64,000 nt of DNA from Hydnum rufescens UP504 (taxonomy: Eukaryota > Basidiomycota > Agaricomycetes > Cantharellales > Hydnaceae). The notes beneath the pieces were generated by a model. That model was not told where the DNA came from. It made no database searches and saw only the letters and a list, made by a program, of their open reading frames with translations. The position numbers and the translations under genes are program-made. Shown here one piece after another: positions 1 to 11,784 of this stretch. Where the stretch lies: the NCBI GenBank assembly GCA_014904985.1, contig MU128975.1, forward strand, positions 180,401 through 244,400, given 5' to 3'. Positions within the stretch are counted from its first letter, which is position 1. Every line of letters starts with the position of its first letter.

Positions 1-633
1 ATGAATGCAGTAGATGTCAGGAGAAAAATTCCAGGCGGACATTCTGCCACTCAGATCTTACCCTGCTGGCGTTGATAGACATCAGAACCGCGGACTTGCG
101 ATCGGAGGATCTCAAGGTCTCCTATTTCGCTTTTGGCCACGATTGCGGCCTGGTCAAGCTCCTCGTCGTACACGCCACTGCACAGAGCAGTGCCCCGATC
201 TGTCCACTGGGTTCCGACGAGTTCATAAACCTATCACGTGAGTGTCAGGGTTGTGTTTTGGGTGCAAATAACTTGGGAGACGCGCCTTAACGCGCCGCAT
301 GTCGGCCATCCAGTCTTCCGGAGACCATTCTGGCTCAGTATCAGAGCTCGAGCCACTTACACCATTTTCTTGTGCATTTGAGCCATGATGGTCATGGGAG
401 GTTGAGGGATCGTCATCGATATCCATGTCATCTGAGGGAATGTCTGGGAGAGTAGCATCAGGTACGTGGATGGGTCGAAGAGGCACAGCAGACGGGCTAA
501 GGCCTAAGTCTTGAGGTGGGAATGTGGATTGTTCGTCTTTATCCACGTTGGAACCTTGCTTTGGCGAGCCGGGTGGAGTTGGGCTGACTCGAGGGGAGGA
601 CACAGGGGTTGGGGGCGGAGAATGATTTGGCAT
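1..633 (-). CDS. PSY2: Protein phosphatase 4 regulatory subunit 3 (PSY2/SMEK/PP4R3), 5' part
   Basis: N-terminal part of the PP4 regulatory subunit that targets the PP4c phosphatase in the DNA-damage response and other pathways; the rest lies off the left edge. Exon 2 (62-230) encodes the start of the family's EVH1-like domain (YELVGTQWTDRG, then CSGVYDEE, ending DVYQRQQ). Exon 1 (286-633) encodes a Pro/Ser- and Asp-rich extension ending MRRVK. The family consensus RRVKVYEL is recreated only if the intron 231-285 is spliced as GC-AG (AAG|GCGCGT...GATAG|GTTTAT). A GT donor two codons earlier (GTTAAG) would drop V-K. The next donor is at 57-61 (gtaag). The start at 633 gives an unusually long acidic N-terminal extension; a start at MRRVK is also possible. 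Family identity is firm, start uncertain. Confidence 0.85.
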
Positions 634-1993
634 GCCGTGGGGATACTCCCGAGACTATATGTGCGTGGCAGTGCAGCCAACTTGCATGCGGGGGCAGTTG
701 GAGTTTGCTGGCGGACCCGGAGAGATGAAAAACGCGCGACACACTTTGGCGTTGAGTCCGCGGCCCATCTCGGCATCCCCCGCAATTGAGTTCGCTCTCT
801 ACCCTTCCCATCGGCTCCTCGAGATTGTTGTGTGATAAATAATGAGTCACTTCTGATCCATGTGAAAGTATTTCTGGGGACACGGACTGCCCTGACATGA
901 AGTGATCTGTATCAGGACTCTTGATAGCTATAGCAAAACCTAGCGCAGAAAGTACTAGTGGCAAAAATACCGGATGGCTGCCTCCAAAAATGGGGGTGGG
1001 ACACCGGGCGGAGGGTGCCAGGTTGCTTTAGGGGGGCATAATTTCGAGGAAGAGCGTTCCAGGTACCAGAAGCGCTAAAAATGCTACAAGAATGCAAAAA
1101 ATTCAAAACATCCCAAGACTTGCTGGGAAGGTCGTTAGATGAGATTCAAATTTGTCTCGGAGGCTGAGAATCTGGCCGCTACAGTAAATTAAGGTTCCCA
1201 TCAAAATAAATCATGCTGGGCCCCTAAAAGACTCGGATACGATCATGTCTAACCCTAGCACCAGATCTTGGCATATGCTAGCCAATCTAAGCACCATGGC
1301 TCCAGCCCCCGATACTGCCTCGAACTTTGGGTGTGGATACTGTACCTTCTACATGGGAATGGTAAAATCGCAGTATTTATGAGGCGGAGTTGGCCGGCAA
1401 CAGAAAACAAAGCGTGGAACATGAATGCTCCTTGATCTCCCAGGTTGTCTGACCAATCCTTTGGCTCGACCAAATTCATCAAATCCTTCAAGCGATTATG
1501 TCGGGTTTGCGCCTAGAAACATGTGTGGCATTGTGCACTGGTCAGGAGCTCTAAACCAGTACATAATGCCAACTACGCACCACAGTAATTTACATATTCT
1601 CGCTGACTCCCCACTCGGGTATCCCCGGGTACCATTCCTCGTATCTACATCGTCCTTGAGTTGTAATGAAGGTCGTTAAGCTTGTTCCTTTGAACCTCAC
1701 CCGTATGTTGAGGTACCATATCCATAGATCCTCACTAAAGAAGAAGCCGACGAGTCAGTAGTGTTCTAGCTTCCAATGGACTGTGTGCTTCATCTTTGGC
1801 CCAGACACTATAGGATCGTCCTTAGAGGTGGTCTAAAAGGCTTTGCGGCTAGTTCTGCTGTGACTGTTCCTTTGTCTGTCTACCTTCATCGTGCATGGCC
1901 AGTGTGTGGCCAATTTGAAATCATACACTTGCGTTCATTCTGACCAAGACCATGCCGTAGTATTATCGCGCTCTCCCTCTCTCTCTAAAGGCA
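634..1993. other. Intergenic, no gene recognised
   Basis: Open frames here are short and overlap on both strands, with no recognisable protein motif. The left part is presumably the promoter region of the minus-strand PP4R3 gene. Nothing else can be supported. Confidence 0.4.
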
Positions 1994-2185
1994 TTGGGAG
2001 TGATAACCATTACCATTCCTGCTTGTGTCGTGAAGGCTGAACTCGATGGAAACGCATGGGAACGTGCGCGATGGCGTGATGCCGGAAAAATGGAAATGGA
2101 ACAACTCGAACGATTGGAGCAGGAACGAGTTGCCCAGCTTAGTTCCAAAGAAAAAGTAATGAATTGGGCGGCGGAACGACGGTAA
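1994..2185 (+). CDS. Possible coiled-coil exon of an unrecognised gene
   Basis: A short plus-strand segment encodes a charged, Glu/Arg-rich helix (ERARWRDAGKMEMEQLERL, then AQLSSKEKVMNWAAERR) with coiled-coil character. It ends at a possible GT donor (CGACG|GTAAAT, near 2183). A similar charged stretch (QLEEQAREREARSAQ) follows a CAG acceptor near 2643 and ends in TAG at 2698-2700, so these could be two exons of one small protein. Phase agreement between them was not resolved and no family is recognised. It may be a decayed gene. Confidence 0.25.
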   Translation: MGVITITIPACVVKAELDGNAWERARWRDAGKMEMEQLERLEQERVAQLSSKEKVMNWAAERR

Positions 2186-3653
2186 ATTCCATCATCCACC
2201 CGTTTCCAGCTTCAATCCATAGTAAAGCCCCTGCTGGGAATATAGATATTCGATCGTGGGTGCCAGTTGGGCTCTCAGCATGGCCATCGCATTCGGCGTC
2301 GTCATGCGTAATCCGTGAGGATTCCATTCTCTAATGCCTCTATTAGCTTACTTAGTAGATTTACTCAAAGATATCAAACGTTCCCCCAGAAAATCGTCCA
2401 GGCGCGAATGTGGGCTCAGGGTCAGTCTTTCGTTGATCATTTGCGGTCCCTTTGGCAAACTTGATAGGTCGCGTAATTGTGTAGGTCTCACTGTCGGCGT
2501 CCTTGTTGCATCGGCCGGCCTTGCAACAACAGAATCACCGCGACACGCAAGGGTGGACCATTCATGGGCAGCGATCGTGCGTCTCTTTCTCTCCTTGCCT
2601 ATCTTTTGTCGCTTGGCGCGATGTTTTTTTGTTTGTTTTGCAGCTGGAAGAGCAAGCTCGAGAACGAGAAGCACGATCAGCCCAGAGTAACCCCAAATAG
2701 ATTCGAGGCCTTTCCGTCGTGGCCCTGTCCCTTCCAATCTGTCGACAGAGTGCATCGTCGCTGCTTTCACGTTCCAATCCCCTTCTATTAAAATTGTTGC
2801 AATTGTGTGCAGTATCTTTCACTTCTGTATGAATTTTTGCGGCAATCAAACTCTTGAATGGCATTGTGCCATTGGTGGCAAGCATAGCCAAATCAAGTAC
2901 AAGTTGTCGCATTAGCCATTGACCAATCGCTCACCACGCATCGCTCGATCAAACTACAATATATGTGTTGGCCCGCACAACTTGCCCTTTTTCGTGAGAA
3001 TAAACACGTATAGGAGCTCATTCTTTGAACTCCCATTTCTCTGGCTAATTGAGAGGCGAAGTTTTAGTCCACAAAGACAATCGATCCATGTTCCTGAAAT
3101 TGGCCCTGGAAAGGATGCATAGATTGCTATAGCATGATGATAGCAATCATACAAGGACACGGCGGCAGGTGGAACGGGGCGAGCAGGCTGCAGGTGGACG
3201 AGGACATGGCCGTAGCAGCTCGGGGATCTCCGTCGAAGTGACGTGCTCAACGCTAGAACTCCATGCGGATCGCGCTCTTTCCGATGGGTGCCCCGATGCA
3301 GAGACAAGTCACTTGAGATTCCTGCGGCGTTCCCCAATGCCCCGTTGGCGATTATTGTTGTCAACCATAGCATCAAACTGTTGGACCACGGGAAGGTTGA
3401 GTTCTGAGGTACTCGAGGTCTCTCAAGTTACATTGCTCTCTTTTGTGACCTACTGCATCTTGGAAAGTCGGGTCAACTTTGGTGAATTGATCCTCCGCCT
3501 TTAGAATCATGTGCGGTCTGATTGTGCCAGTGCATTTCTGGCGGCTTATTTAAAGGGAGTTGTGCTGTGACAGGATTCCACGACTTCAAGCACCCCTTTC
3601 CTCTCTACAATTTTTCCTTTGTGGAGGGGCCTTAATTCCTTCACATTCAACAA

Positions 3654-4606
3654 TGCAGGCTATTTCCTCAGTGACATTCTGTTATGTTCCTTATTTACTC
3701 CCAAGATTTTTTCCGTCTCCGGGTTCTTTCTGTCTTCGGCCTTGTGACCTGCCCATATTCCAATCCGCCCACGAACACCGCAAGCTCTGGCGGTGACGGA
3801 TGTGCTGACAGCTCGTCCGCTCTCATTGCGCTAGAGGACGTTATGAAATGGCATTGTTCCCTCCTGGTACATCCCGGACCTTCGGGACGTCAGCCATCCA
3901 GCACCTGCACGTGCCTTAGGTTCAAGGATTTTCGTTCTTTTCCTCGACTAACGTTCGACGTCTTGATGCCTCCCTTTCCCTTTCTGGGTACGGCGGTCAC
4001 TTGGCCAACTATCCCTCGATTGACCGGTGGATCAATTTCAGCGACATACGAGTCCCCAAGTTGCGGCACACGATTGGGGGCACATCAGACAGCCTTACCG
4101 ACAAACAGGCTATCTACAATGCCATCGTCCAAGTCTATTGCCTCCAAGGTCTATCCGTGCCTTATACTGGCTCCAACTATCCAGGAGACGAATGATACGG
4201 GTGATAATAACCGTAACACAAGGTACTAATATGACCCATATCAGTAACTAGTCCGGGAGTGATGCACATGTTCCTAGGTAGTCTCACATAACCCGACTTT
4301 GGCTCTATTTCCTACGCCCCGTGGCCAGCATTTTGACGATGATCCAGCAAGGTACATGGGGTCCATCCGGCGGCTTGGGATACACCCAACGCCTTAATAG
4401 TGACAGCTACATCAACTGGCCTACCGGGAGCCATGCTCCGCTGCGCGTACCCACGGTTCTGGAGTTGCTCAATGCAAGGAAACATGAACTGCGCATGTAC
4501 TCCCCCATATTCCAATGACATGGCCAATCGTCTGCTAGGATGGGACAACTCTAAGTCACCCAAAGGTGGGTGCAGCATCCCCCTCGTTGGATGTGCCGGC
4601 CAGTAG
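3654..4606 (+). CDS. Secreted lysozyme-like protein (SLT/lysozyme-fold family), possibly degraded
   Basis: Pieces in several frames resemble a fungal secreted family with a lysozyme-like fold. They include GYGGHLANYPSIDRWINFSDI then DKQAIYNAIVQ (about 3990-4140), TMIQQGTWGPSGGLGYTQ then LNSDSYINWP (about 4335-4425), and SNDMANRLLGWD (about 4515-4550). An AT-rich TATA-like stretch (ttatttaaag, near 3547) and an ATG at 3654 could mark the 5' end. The fragments change frame several times and not all changes are explained by clear introns, so the gene may be a pseudogene. In the family the fold suggests peptidoglycan or glycan cleavage; no catalytic residue was confirmed here. Family call is moderate and function inferred. 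Confidence 0.4.
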
Positions 4607-4950
4607 ATTTTGAGGATGTTCCGGGAGGTTGCCTGACACAATGCCTGTTCACCGTCGTTTGTGCATTTATCCCACGGAATGTTCAGGTAGGACATGTACA
4701 AGGAAATGTATAGTACAGCATTGTTAAAAAAGCTATATTCGTCTTGTGGCATTTCTCTCTCGATGGGAGACTCTGTGAAGATGGCTGGGCTTCGTCTGAG
4801 TCACGTTCTCACGGGGTATATCGTCAATTTTGATGTGTTGGGCTCATATCCTCAGATCTTGCAACATGCCTCTGGTTCTCTTTGCGGAGAGCGGAGAATG
4901 GTCTTTTTCTAGGCAGGCGTGTTTGGCCATAGGGATCTGATTGCGACCAT

Positions 4951-7070
4951 TTGCCCGTCGAGGCGAGTATGTTTACGCCTTCGTCCGTTTCGGGCGTGCA
5001 TTTGAGCTTCAGGATTGGCCGTGGAGCCACAGGACTATGCTCAGGTCAGCCGGGTGCAAGTTCCCAACCGAGGGGTAGGCACCGCACGCACGTGGTCCGT
5101 TGCACAACCATATTTAACCGCGACGTTGTCGACAGGTACTAGTGCCACTATGTGATCGTTCCCCGTCCGCGATTCCTCCCAGCTCTCTAAAATCTAGAAT
5201 AAAAGATACATTCAAAGCCCATTGGCATCTTGGATTCACATCCTTCGGCGGCCCAGGTACAAGCATTATATTGAAGTTGGGCCCTTCCGTCATGCTGATA
5301 TTTACGAACTGCTTCAGGGACTCACGTAGTGATTTTCGAACGCCTGTTCGTTGAAAGATTGCTGTGGTTGGACCCAAGAACTTTTGCAGACCTCTTTAGC
5401 ATTTCCAATGCACTTCCTGGGCCTGGATCTACTCAGCTCGCCTTCAGCATCGCTCTCGTAAAATATGGGGAGCTTGCGGGCATTCTGGCCTTTCTCCTTT
5501 TCGCGTGAGTGCCGTGCTAGTGGCCCCGGGATAAGCCTCTTATCGGTAATATCGTTTCAAGACTGCCAGGGGCACTCGGAATGTCTGCCCTTGGCTTCGC
5601 AGTTCAAAAATTTCCGAATGAGCTTCCTCAAATAGTGCTGTAAGCGTATGCATATTATATGGTAGCATGTCCAAATCCCAACTGATGAAACGTAATCAAG
5701 GGCTGTTCTGACAGGGATTAATGCAGCAGGTTCACTGATTCCCACTGAGTACGCTCATGCTGTGTGTTTAACTCGTTCTTCAGCTGTAGGTCTTATTGCT
5801 CTAGCAGCGTATAAGCTCTCCCTGACCACCGTAACGGATCGGATCACCCGTCTACTGCTGTGTCTTTCAGCAGCGATTGGGTTGCTGTACACTTCGATCT
5901 GGCTGTATCCCACCCTAATTTTGGTTGGTGGGCTCGTGACCTTGACCTTCGATGAAGCGACGCGGAAAAAAAGGATGGGGAATCTTCGGCTAGTCCGGTA
6001 GTTGCGGATTTGGCCCCACTCTTAGCGCCGAGTGATTCGCCTTCGGCGCTCGAACCCCTTCTCGCCTCGCTCTTCACCGTGTCCCCAACTATGGTGCGAC
6101 GGCTAATAATGACACCGCAAACCACTCTCCTCCTATTCATGAACCTCAGCTTCTCGAAACCTCCGTGAGCGTGCCGAAAAGCATATCATTTTTGGTCCTC
6201 TTTATCTGTACCTTTGTATCTGGTGTCATTTTCCGAGCTGCTGTGAGCAATGCACCAAGGATATGGAATTTTGGCGTCAATCTCTTTATCGCCGGTAGGT
6301 TCATCACGGTCCAGCTGTATATTCCTTCTGATCAGCTTGCATCCTATTGTAGGAAGCATTATCTTCGGAGGAGGTCCAGTCGTTATTCCCGTACTTAGAG
6401 AGTACGCCGTCGACCCAGGTTGGGTGCTGGATCGCGACTTTCTCTTCGGCTTCGCCATCCTCCAGGCCTTCCCTGGCCCCAATTTCAATTTTTCTGGTAT
6501 CACATGAGCGTCCTCTCATGCACATGTCCCTCGAAGCTGATTATATGTTATGTGTCACAGCCTACTTGGGCGTGCTTGCAAATCCTGAGCACCCAGTGCT
6601 GGGCGCCTTGACTGGTTGGATTGCGATCTTCACTCCCGGATTAATCTTGAAATTCGCACTACTTCCGTTCTACGTGAAGCTGAGAGAAAAACGCGTTGCA
6701 AGGTATCAGAGTGCCTAAATACCGTCCCGTTGATTTCGATCATAACTTCATCTCTCCAGGTCCCTTCTCCGAGGGTTAAATGCCGCAGTGCGTACCATTC
6801 TTGTATTTCCCCTGCGTTTTGCGTCCCTTAATATTTTGGTGTATCTATCGACAGGCGGTAGGCTTGATCTTTGTCGCTGTTGTCCAACTTTGGAAAGCAG
6901 GTGCCCGTACCGTCAAAGGTCCGACAACCCTGGAATCGGATACTTGGTGCCTCATTGTGGGTTCGATGTCGTTTGTGAGTGTCCAATGGTACAATAACCC
7001 TCCACCCGTCGCGATCGTGATGGGTGGGATAGCGGGACTGGCCTGGTACGTTGTACATATGTCGACGTAG
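4951..7070 (+). CDS. CHR-family chromate ion transporter
   Basis: Integral membrane protein of the chromate transporter (CHR) family with two homologous halves. The N half has the signature HWHLGFTSFGGP, then FERLFVERLLWLD, SISNALPGPGSTQLAFSI and GINAAAVGLIALAAY. The C half repeats it with SIIFGGGPVVIPVLREYA, LQAFPGPNFNFS, YLGVLANP and LLRGLNAA-AVGLIFVA, ending TAG at 7068-7070. GT-AG exons fit cleanly: 5183-5256, 5330-5504, 5562-5639, 5701-5729 (a 29-nt exon), 5784-about 5992, about 6150-6294, 6353-6496, 6561-6702, 6760-6787 (28 nt) and 6855-7070. Exon 1 (4951-5135) is less certain. The inter-half linker (5990-6165) changes frame around an A7 run at 5975 and may hold an intron or an indel. 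Family members export chromate; some fungal relatives may move sulfate or other anions. Confidence 0.88.
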
Positions 7071-7709
7071 GTAGGCATGTTGTATGCTTTCTTGGGATTG
7101 ACAATAATATTATCGGGGGTCGCGGTCGTCAATGTTTTCTCATTTTTGTATGCTTCAAACAGGCCAGCACCAATTAACCAGCATCCAGGTGATCCCAAAT
7201 AATCGGAATTATGCAATTCCACTCACGATCGTTTCGATTAGCAAGATGGGCCGCATTCCTAGCGTACCCTCAGGATAGATGTGGACGAGGCCAGACATTC
7301 CCTCAGGAAGAGTCCATCTCCCAATTCTGGTCTTAGAGACTTGTGCCCACGATTTCATTCGTGACCGTAATTAGATATATTCATATTGCAACAGTACTAG
7401 CTCCACCGAAGAGTTGGACGGAATCGCAAACAAAGTAAAATTTCGAGGGGTATGGAACGAAAACAAATCAAAGAAGAAAAGCAGAGGTCAGACTATATAG
7501 GGATCACCTCTGGATCGGAGATTGTGGGGGAGACCGAGAAGGAATCCAGATTAGAGCCAGGTGTTCGGCGAGGATTTTGGGTCCAAAGTCCTTTCTCGGC
7601 CGCGAATTCGACAGCTCGCTTTGATTTACTCGACGCGCTAAACTCATCTATTATTGGAATCTGGAAGGATATTCATCTATAGGGGAGGGTCGCTTCAGCA
7701 TTGCTGGAG
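7071..7709. other. Intergenic, convergent gene ends
   Basis: Lies between the 3' ends of the plus-strand chromate transporter and the minus-strand DUG3 gene. The only open frames are short and unremarkable. It probably holds both 3' UTRs; no further signal was identified. Confidence 0.4.
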
Positions 7710-9055
7710 TCATGGCCTGCGTGTGACATGTGAACGTGCCTTGGGGGTGATCACTGCGAGATACATAGAAATGAGATAAAAATGAGACGATCAATGCATG
7801 GGACAGGGACCCACCTATCAGGGTATTCGTCTTTATTTCCATCCAGTCAGCTGCATTCCCAGAAAGTCAGGGCCGACAGGGGGAACAGAGGTCTGCACTA
7901 ATCACACCTTTTTCGAAGGTCAGTGGTTCACTCGCCACCATGATGATGTTCTCGCGCTTGTCAGACTTCGACATCCTGTAGTGCCCGCCAGGTGCATATT
8001 CACTGAACGTTGTTCCTGACGAGAAATACTACCGTGCGCGTATAGTCTCGAAGTCAAATTCGATGGCACACGATCTGGGATCACATGAACGTACGAGGGA
8101 CGCGGCTTCGTCGTATTTGGATGAGATGTATCGCGAAGCGACGATCGTTGAGCCGTCGGTGACGAAGAAGTTCAAGAGACTTGGCTGTGCAACAGCGTTA
8201 GCCACGGAAATATGACAGATGGAAAGTTCCTCCGCACTTCTGTAATATTGGCTTCTCGTGCCAATTCATTCAAATGTTGAATGGTTTCTAGGATTGCATC
8301 GCGCAAAACGGCGGGGGAGAACTCCCTGGCATGCACATCGGGCAATTTGGAGAGATACAGTGCAAACGCCCACTCAGAATCTTGTAGAAGGCACTTAGAC
8401 ATATTCTAAAGAGATATGCGCATGGACCTCTCGGCTCACCCGTGTTGCCTTGTGGGACCAGGAAAAGCTCGTCTGAGAGGCTGGCCTGCAACTTACGCTT
8501 GATTTTGTCGAATTCGGCAATACCTCCATTATGCATGAACTGATTAATCTGGGGGGTTTGGGGGTGTCCATATTAGGGGATTCTGAAGATCAAAGCTGAC
8601 CATGATTTTCTCGTAGGACCAAGGGTGACAGTTGTCCTGTGAGAGAGAGCCTGCAGTGGTTGCTCGCACATGACCGAAGACGAGGGGACTCTTCGTCTTC
8701 TCAGCTATTCGATTCAAGTTGGAATTATTCCACGCCTCGATTGCAATCTGTCAGATTCGAGAAGCCGTAGAGGGGGCGATCGCGTACCGGAGTAATGGAC
8801 TTGAACAGACAAGGGTGACAACCTAGCTCTTCATCCACGACGGAGTCGTACCAGCCTTGATGACAATTATTTTTCAGCATTGCCCAGGCCGCCACGAGGA
8901 CGAAATACCAACCGACACCGAACCCGTCGCCATTAATTGGCCTCCGCAGATCCAAGCGTAGACGACTGTCGAAGGCCTGATTTATAATCGAATGCCGTGG
9001 TCGTGTCAGGAGCTATAAAACTTTTGTAAATAATCTCTCCCTCGAATTTCGCCAT
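7710..9055 (-). CDS. DUG3: Class II glutamine amidotransferase DUG3 (glutathione degradosome subunit)
   Basis: Ntn-type glutamine amidotransferase-like protein; in yeast the Dug1-Dug2-Dug3 complex hydrolyses glutathione in the cytosol. Diagnostic segments on the minus strand, in order: HSIINQAFDSRLRLDLRRP, NGDGFGVGWYDS, VDEELGCHPCLFKSITP, TKSPLVFGHVRATTAG, FMHNGGIAEF, DSEWAFALYLSKLP, SKYDEAASL, EYAPGGHYRMSKSDKREN and WMEIKTNTLI then VITPK. They are separated by clear short GT-AG introns, for example one ending in the acceptor before YFSSGTTF near 8034. The exon holding the catalytic N-terminal MCR motif is not convincingly resolved; an ATG-TGT-CGG occurs near 9176 but lies too far upstream without an extra intron. 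The C-terminus ends at the TGA 7710-7712. Confidence 0.85.
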
Positions 9056-9272
9056 GAGTACCCGTACATGGGCAAGTTGTATTGGTGTGGTACTCTTTAC
9101 AGCCACAACTCTGGCGATCGATAACTCAGGAATCCAACGTGTCCTCAATATGTTTTCCACTGACCGACACATGTTTTGAGAATATCGCTTGTTGGAAAGA
9201 TGAAAACTAGAAGAGGTGTGTGCGAGGAAGCGCGCCATTCTACGTTCCCACGATCACGATTCGGATTCTTCC

Positions 9273-9961
9273 ATGTCAACCCAACCTCTCCTTCAGCGTA
9301 CAGCTCAAAAGCGCATTGCTCTTGCCCGTCAGAGTGGAGCCTAAAGTATTCTTTGCCAATGAACGCAGTGTGTACATTTATGCTGTGTTGGCTACGGCGT
9401 CGGTGTCTCTAATGGATTTTGGCGACGAAGCTTTCTTGTCATGGCTTCACTTCACTGTTGTGCTTGGGGGTCTTTCTGTCGGGTTGCTAAACTTTGGTGA
9501 CAAAGTGCGGACCGCTCCTGTATTTTCTGTCCTCCCCAACTTATCTATCATTCAATAATTGTTGGTAGGTAGGCAAAATCAGTGCGGGCATGTTTTCGTT
9601 TATCGGTAATTCATATTTCTCTTTCTTCGTGTATACTGTGATCCTTCACTTGCTTTTTTTTTGTAGCCATGGCTATTATGGTATACGCTCTCGTAACATA
9701 TCACTGGCGTGCATCCGCCATTCGACGTCGCGACACAGGCCCATATGACGATCGTCTTGGTCCAGTAAGATCATCCCACTGACACCTACTGATTGCAAAC
9801 GCTCGGAAGGCTCATTGATTTGTTTGCTTCAACAGACTGTTCTTTGTGTTTTTCTTCTAGGTGTGCAAATGTACGCCCGAATCAGTGAATGCAGCGTCTG
9901 AACACTTGCTGCGACAGCCGCTATCTTGGTGAATTTTATTCTTCGCTTCACTTACGAGTAG
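9273..9961 (+). CDS. VTC1: Vacuolar transporter chaperone subunit 1 (VTC1)
   Basis: Small three-helix membrane subunit of the vacuolar polyphosphate polymerase (VTC) complex. The protein begins [17 protein letters not shown] and continues [61 protein letters not shown] and YDDRLGP, ending [11 protein letters not shown]. Exons: 9273-9367, 9431-9504, 9569-9605, 9667-9764, 9836-9860 (25 nt) and 9918-9961, all with GT-AG introns in phase. The first exon contains one extra base near 9324 (CTTGCCCGTC where the conserved frame needs CTTCCCGTC), which shifts the reading frame just before VRVEP. Because the rest is conserved and single-copy in relatives, a sequencing indel is as likely as a real lesion. 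Confidence 0.92.
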
Positions 9962-10509
9962 GTAAAGTGCTCTGGGGAGGTCACACTAAAGCGTGGGAGC
10001 CGCATGAAGTTTCCCTATGTTTTGTAGCTTATTTCTTTCCACCCTGTGACGAGCGCCATGCATGATAACCATAGCATTAATGGACCCCCAGTCAAAACAT
10101 CCAACGACGCAAATTAGGGATTCTTACATGACGACATCAATCAGGAACAGAAGATAATTCGCTGTGAAGCGTCAGACGCCTCCCCTTCCTCTAAATCCTC
10201 TCGCCGTTTTTCGTTTGGCACCCGGCCCCTCGACGGTGAGTCGAAGCCACTCACAGACGGGACAAGCCCCCCATCCCTGAGCCGTCTTCAGCCATTTCGC
10301 CCATCTCGATGTCCTCCCTCCTCCAGTTCTGGAGATTGCGTAATAAGGTCCCGCAGAGCGTTCCTGCTGGCGATTTCGGTGATGACGGTATTGAGGACGA
10401 GTCATTGTTTGCATTGTTGAGATTGGGTATACGATGTGCAACATCAGATGAGGTAGGCGGCTTGGCGAGAAGGATTTGTGATTGTGACGACGGGAGGAAA
10501 GGGCGGGCT
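9962..10509. other. Intergenic, convergent gene ends
   Basis: Between the 3' end of VTC1 (plus) and the 3' end of THO7 (minus). The CpG-rich open frames at 10172-10444 and 10309-10536 lack recognisable motifs and are read as chance frames in GC-richer DNA. Confidence 0.4.
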
Positions 10510-11045
10510 TTAGGGTTGAAGCTGGATGGCGCGTAGGTGTTGACGTCCTCTGAAGGTTTTGGCCTTCAACTTCATTGCCCTTCCCATCGCCCTCTTGAGT
10601 CTCTGATTGTTTTCGTTACCCGTGGTGGGTAGGAAAGGCGTGGTCGAGCGCGACGGATCGAGACCTTGAGTCTCTGTTTCGGAATCCTTCTCGGGAAGGA
10701 TCATCTCCTGAATGTGTTGTCGAATATCCTCCATCATCCTTCGCTTGGCAATGAGAGCCTCCCTAGTCGCTTCTGGTTCAGTCTGGATTGCAGTTATTTC
10801 ATCTTCAAGTTCTGCTATCGATCTGCATGAACCCAGTGGCTGAGTGTGTGATGGGAGCGTGGAAGATGGTGTGATTTAATCAAACGCACTGGTTGGGTTC
10901 AGAGCGAGGCGGCAGATCGTTTATTTTAGCAGCGATCACGTCGTGCTCGAAAGGAAGAGTTCGGCATCGCGAAGCTCCCTCGAGCCTCTCAATTTCTCCT
11001 TGTATTTCACCGTTAGATTCGAGGCAGTAGTAGCACAACATGCAG
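10510..11045 (-). CDS. THO7: THO complex subunit 7 (Tho7/THOC7 family), C-terminal exons
   Basis: Coiled-coil subunit of the THO complex, which couples transcription to mRNP packaging and export. The last exon (10510-10822) encodes IAELEDEITAIQTEPEATRE, then KRRMMEDIRQHIQEMILPEKD and a Ser/Thr-rich tail. The preceding exon (from 10890 upward) encodes GEIQGEIERLEGAS and EHDVIAAKINDLPPRSEPN, matching the family's conserved 'A-K-I-N-x-L-P-S-R' region. The intron 10823-10889 is GT-AG and joins N-Q-S-I-A-E-L in frame. N-terminal exons lie further right (a segment encoding RRDLIERI occurs near 11210-11240) but were not resolved. The family call rests on the coiled-coil plus the LPxRSE motif. Confidence 0.65.
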
Positions 11046-11249
11046 TGGGACGTCACGGGGTTTCCACTGATCCACCTAGATCACTCTTGAGATCATGCTC
11101 AGAGGTATTACGACAGGAGAGGGCCGTTGGCCGTTGGGCTGTCGAGGGACAAGAAAGATTCAGAAAATGGCTAGAGATAAATAAGATTCTCTCAATCAGG
11201 TCGCGACGAATTTGTTATGAGGTGAACTTAACTGGCACTGTACGCGTAG

Positions 11250-11640
11250 TTAACCTTTTCTACAAGGACAGCATCAATGTCCTAAAAATCCGAATTAAAC
11301 ATGACGGAGTCTGAATTAGGAATCCCTGATGGTCCCCCGAGTGGCACATCTGGCAACAATATACTAACCTACTTCCCGGAGAGAGCTGGGATGGGCCGAG
11401 AGTTACACGAACTTCGAGAGACCAATAAGAGGCGCTGGGGGATTTGCTTGATGGGCGATATGCAGCAGATACAATGCGAGCGAGTCGAGCCCTGGCAGAG
11501 TAGAGTTAGAGAATCCAGACAACCCAAATACGCGAATCCCCTCGTCGAACGTCACGGATAGAAATTGGCTGAGATATGCGCATCTAATCCTATATATAAG
11601 GAAAAACATACCCCCATACAGTCTAACAAGCGGACCAAAC
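11250..11640. other. Intergenic or unresolved 5' end of THO7
   Basis: May contain the first exons and promoter of the minus-strand THO7 gene, but no exon could be assigned with confidence. Open frames on both strands have no recognisable content. Confidence 0.3.
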
Positions 11641-11784
11641 CCTGTAGTGTCGACCCCCGACTTGAAGCCCAGTCACGCACTCACGCCGTTTATGAATGTC
11701 ACTGCCATGGTCTTGGACTCCGCTTCTGGAAGAGACCCATGTTCAGGCACTAAGGGGAGGTTGATCTCAACCGCCTTATCGAAT

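Noticed and set aside
2334..2912. Overlapping frames on both strands as a gene pair
   Set aside because: They are mutually antisense, arginine-rich and lack splice logic or known motifs.
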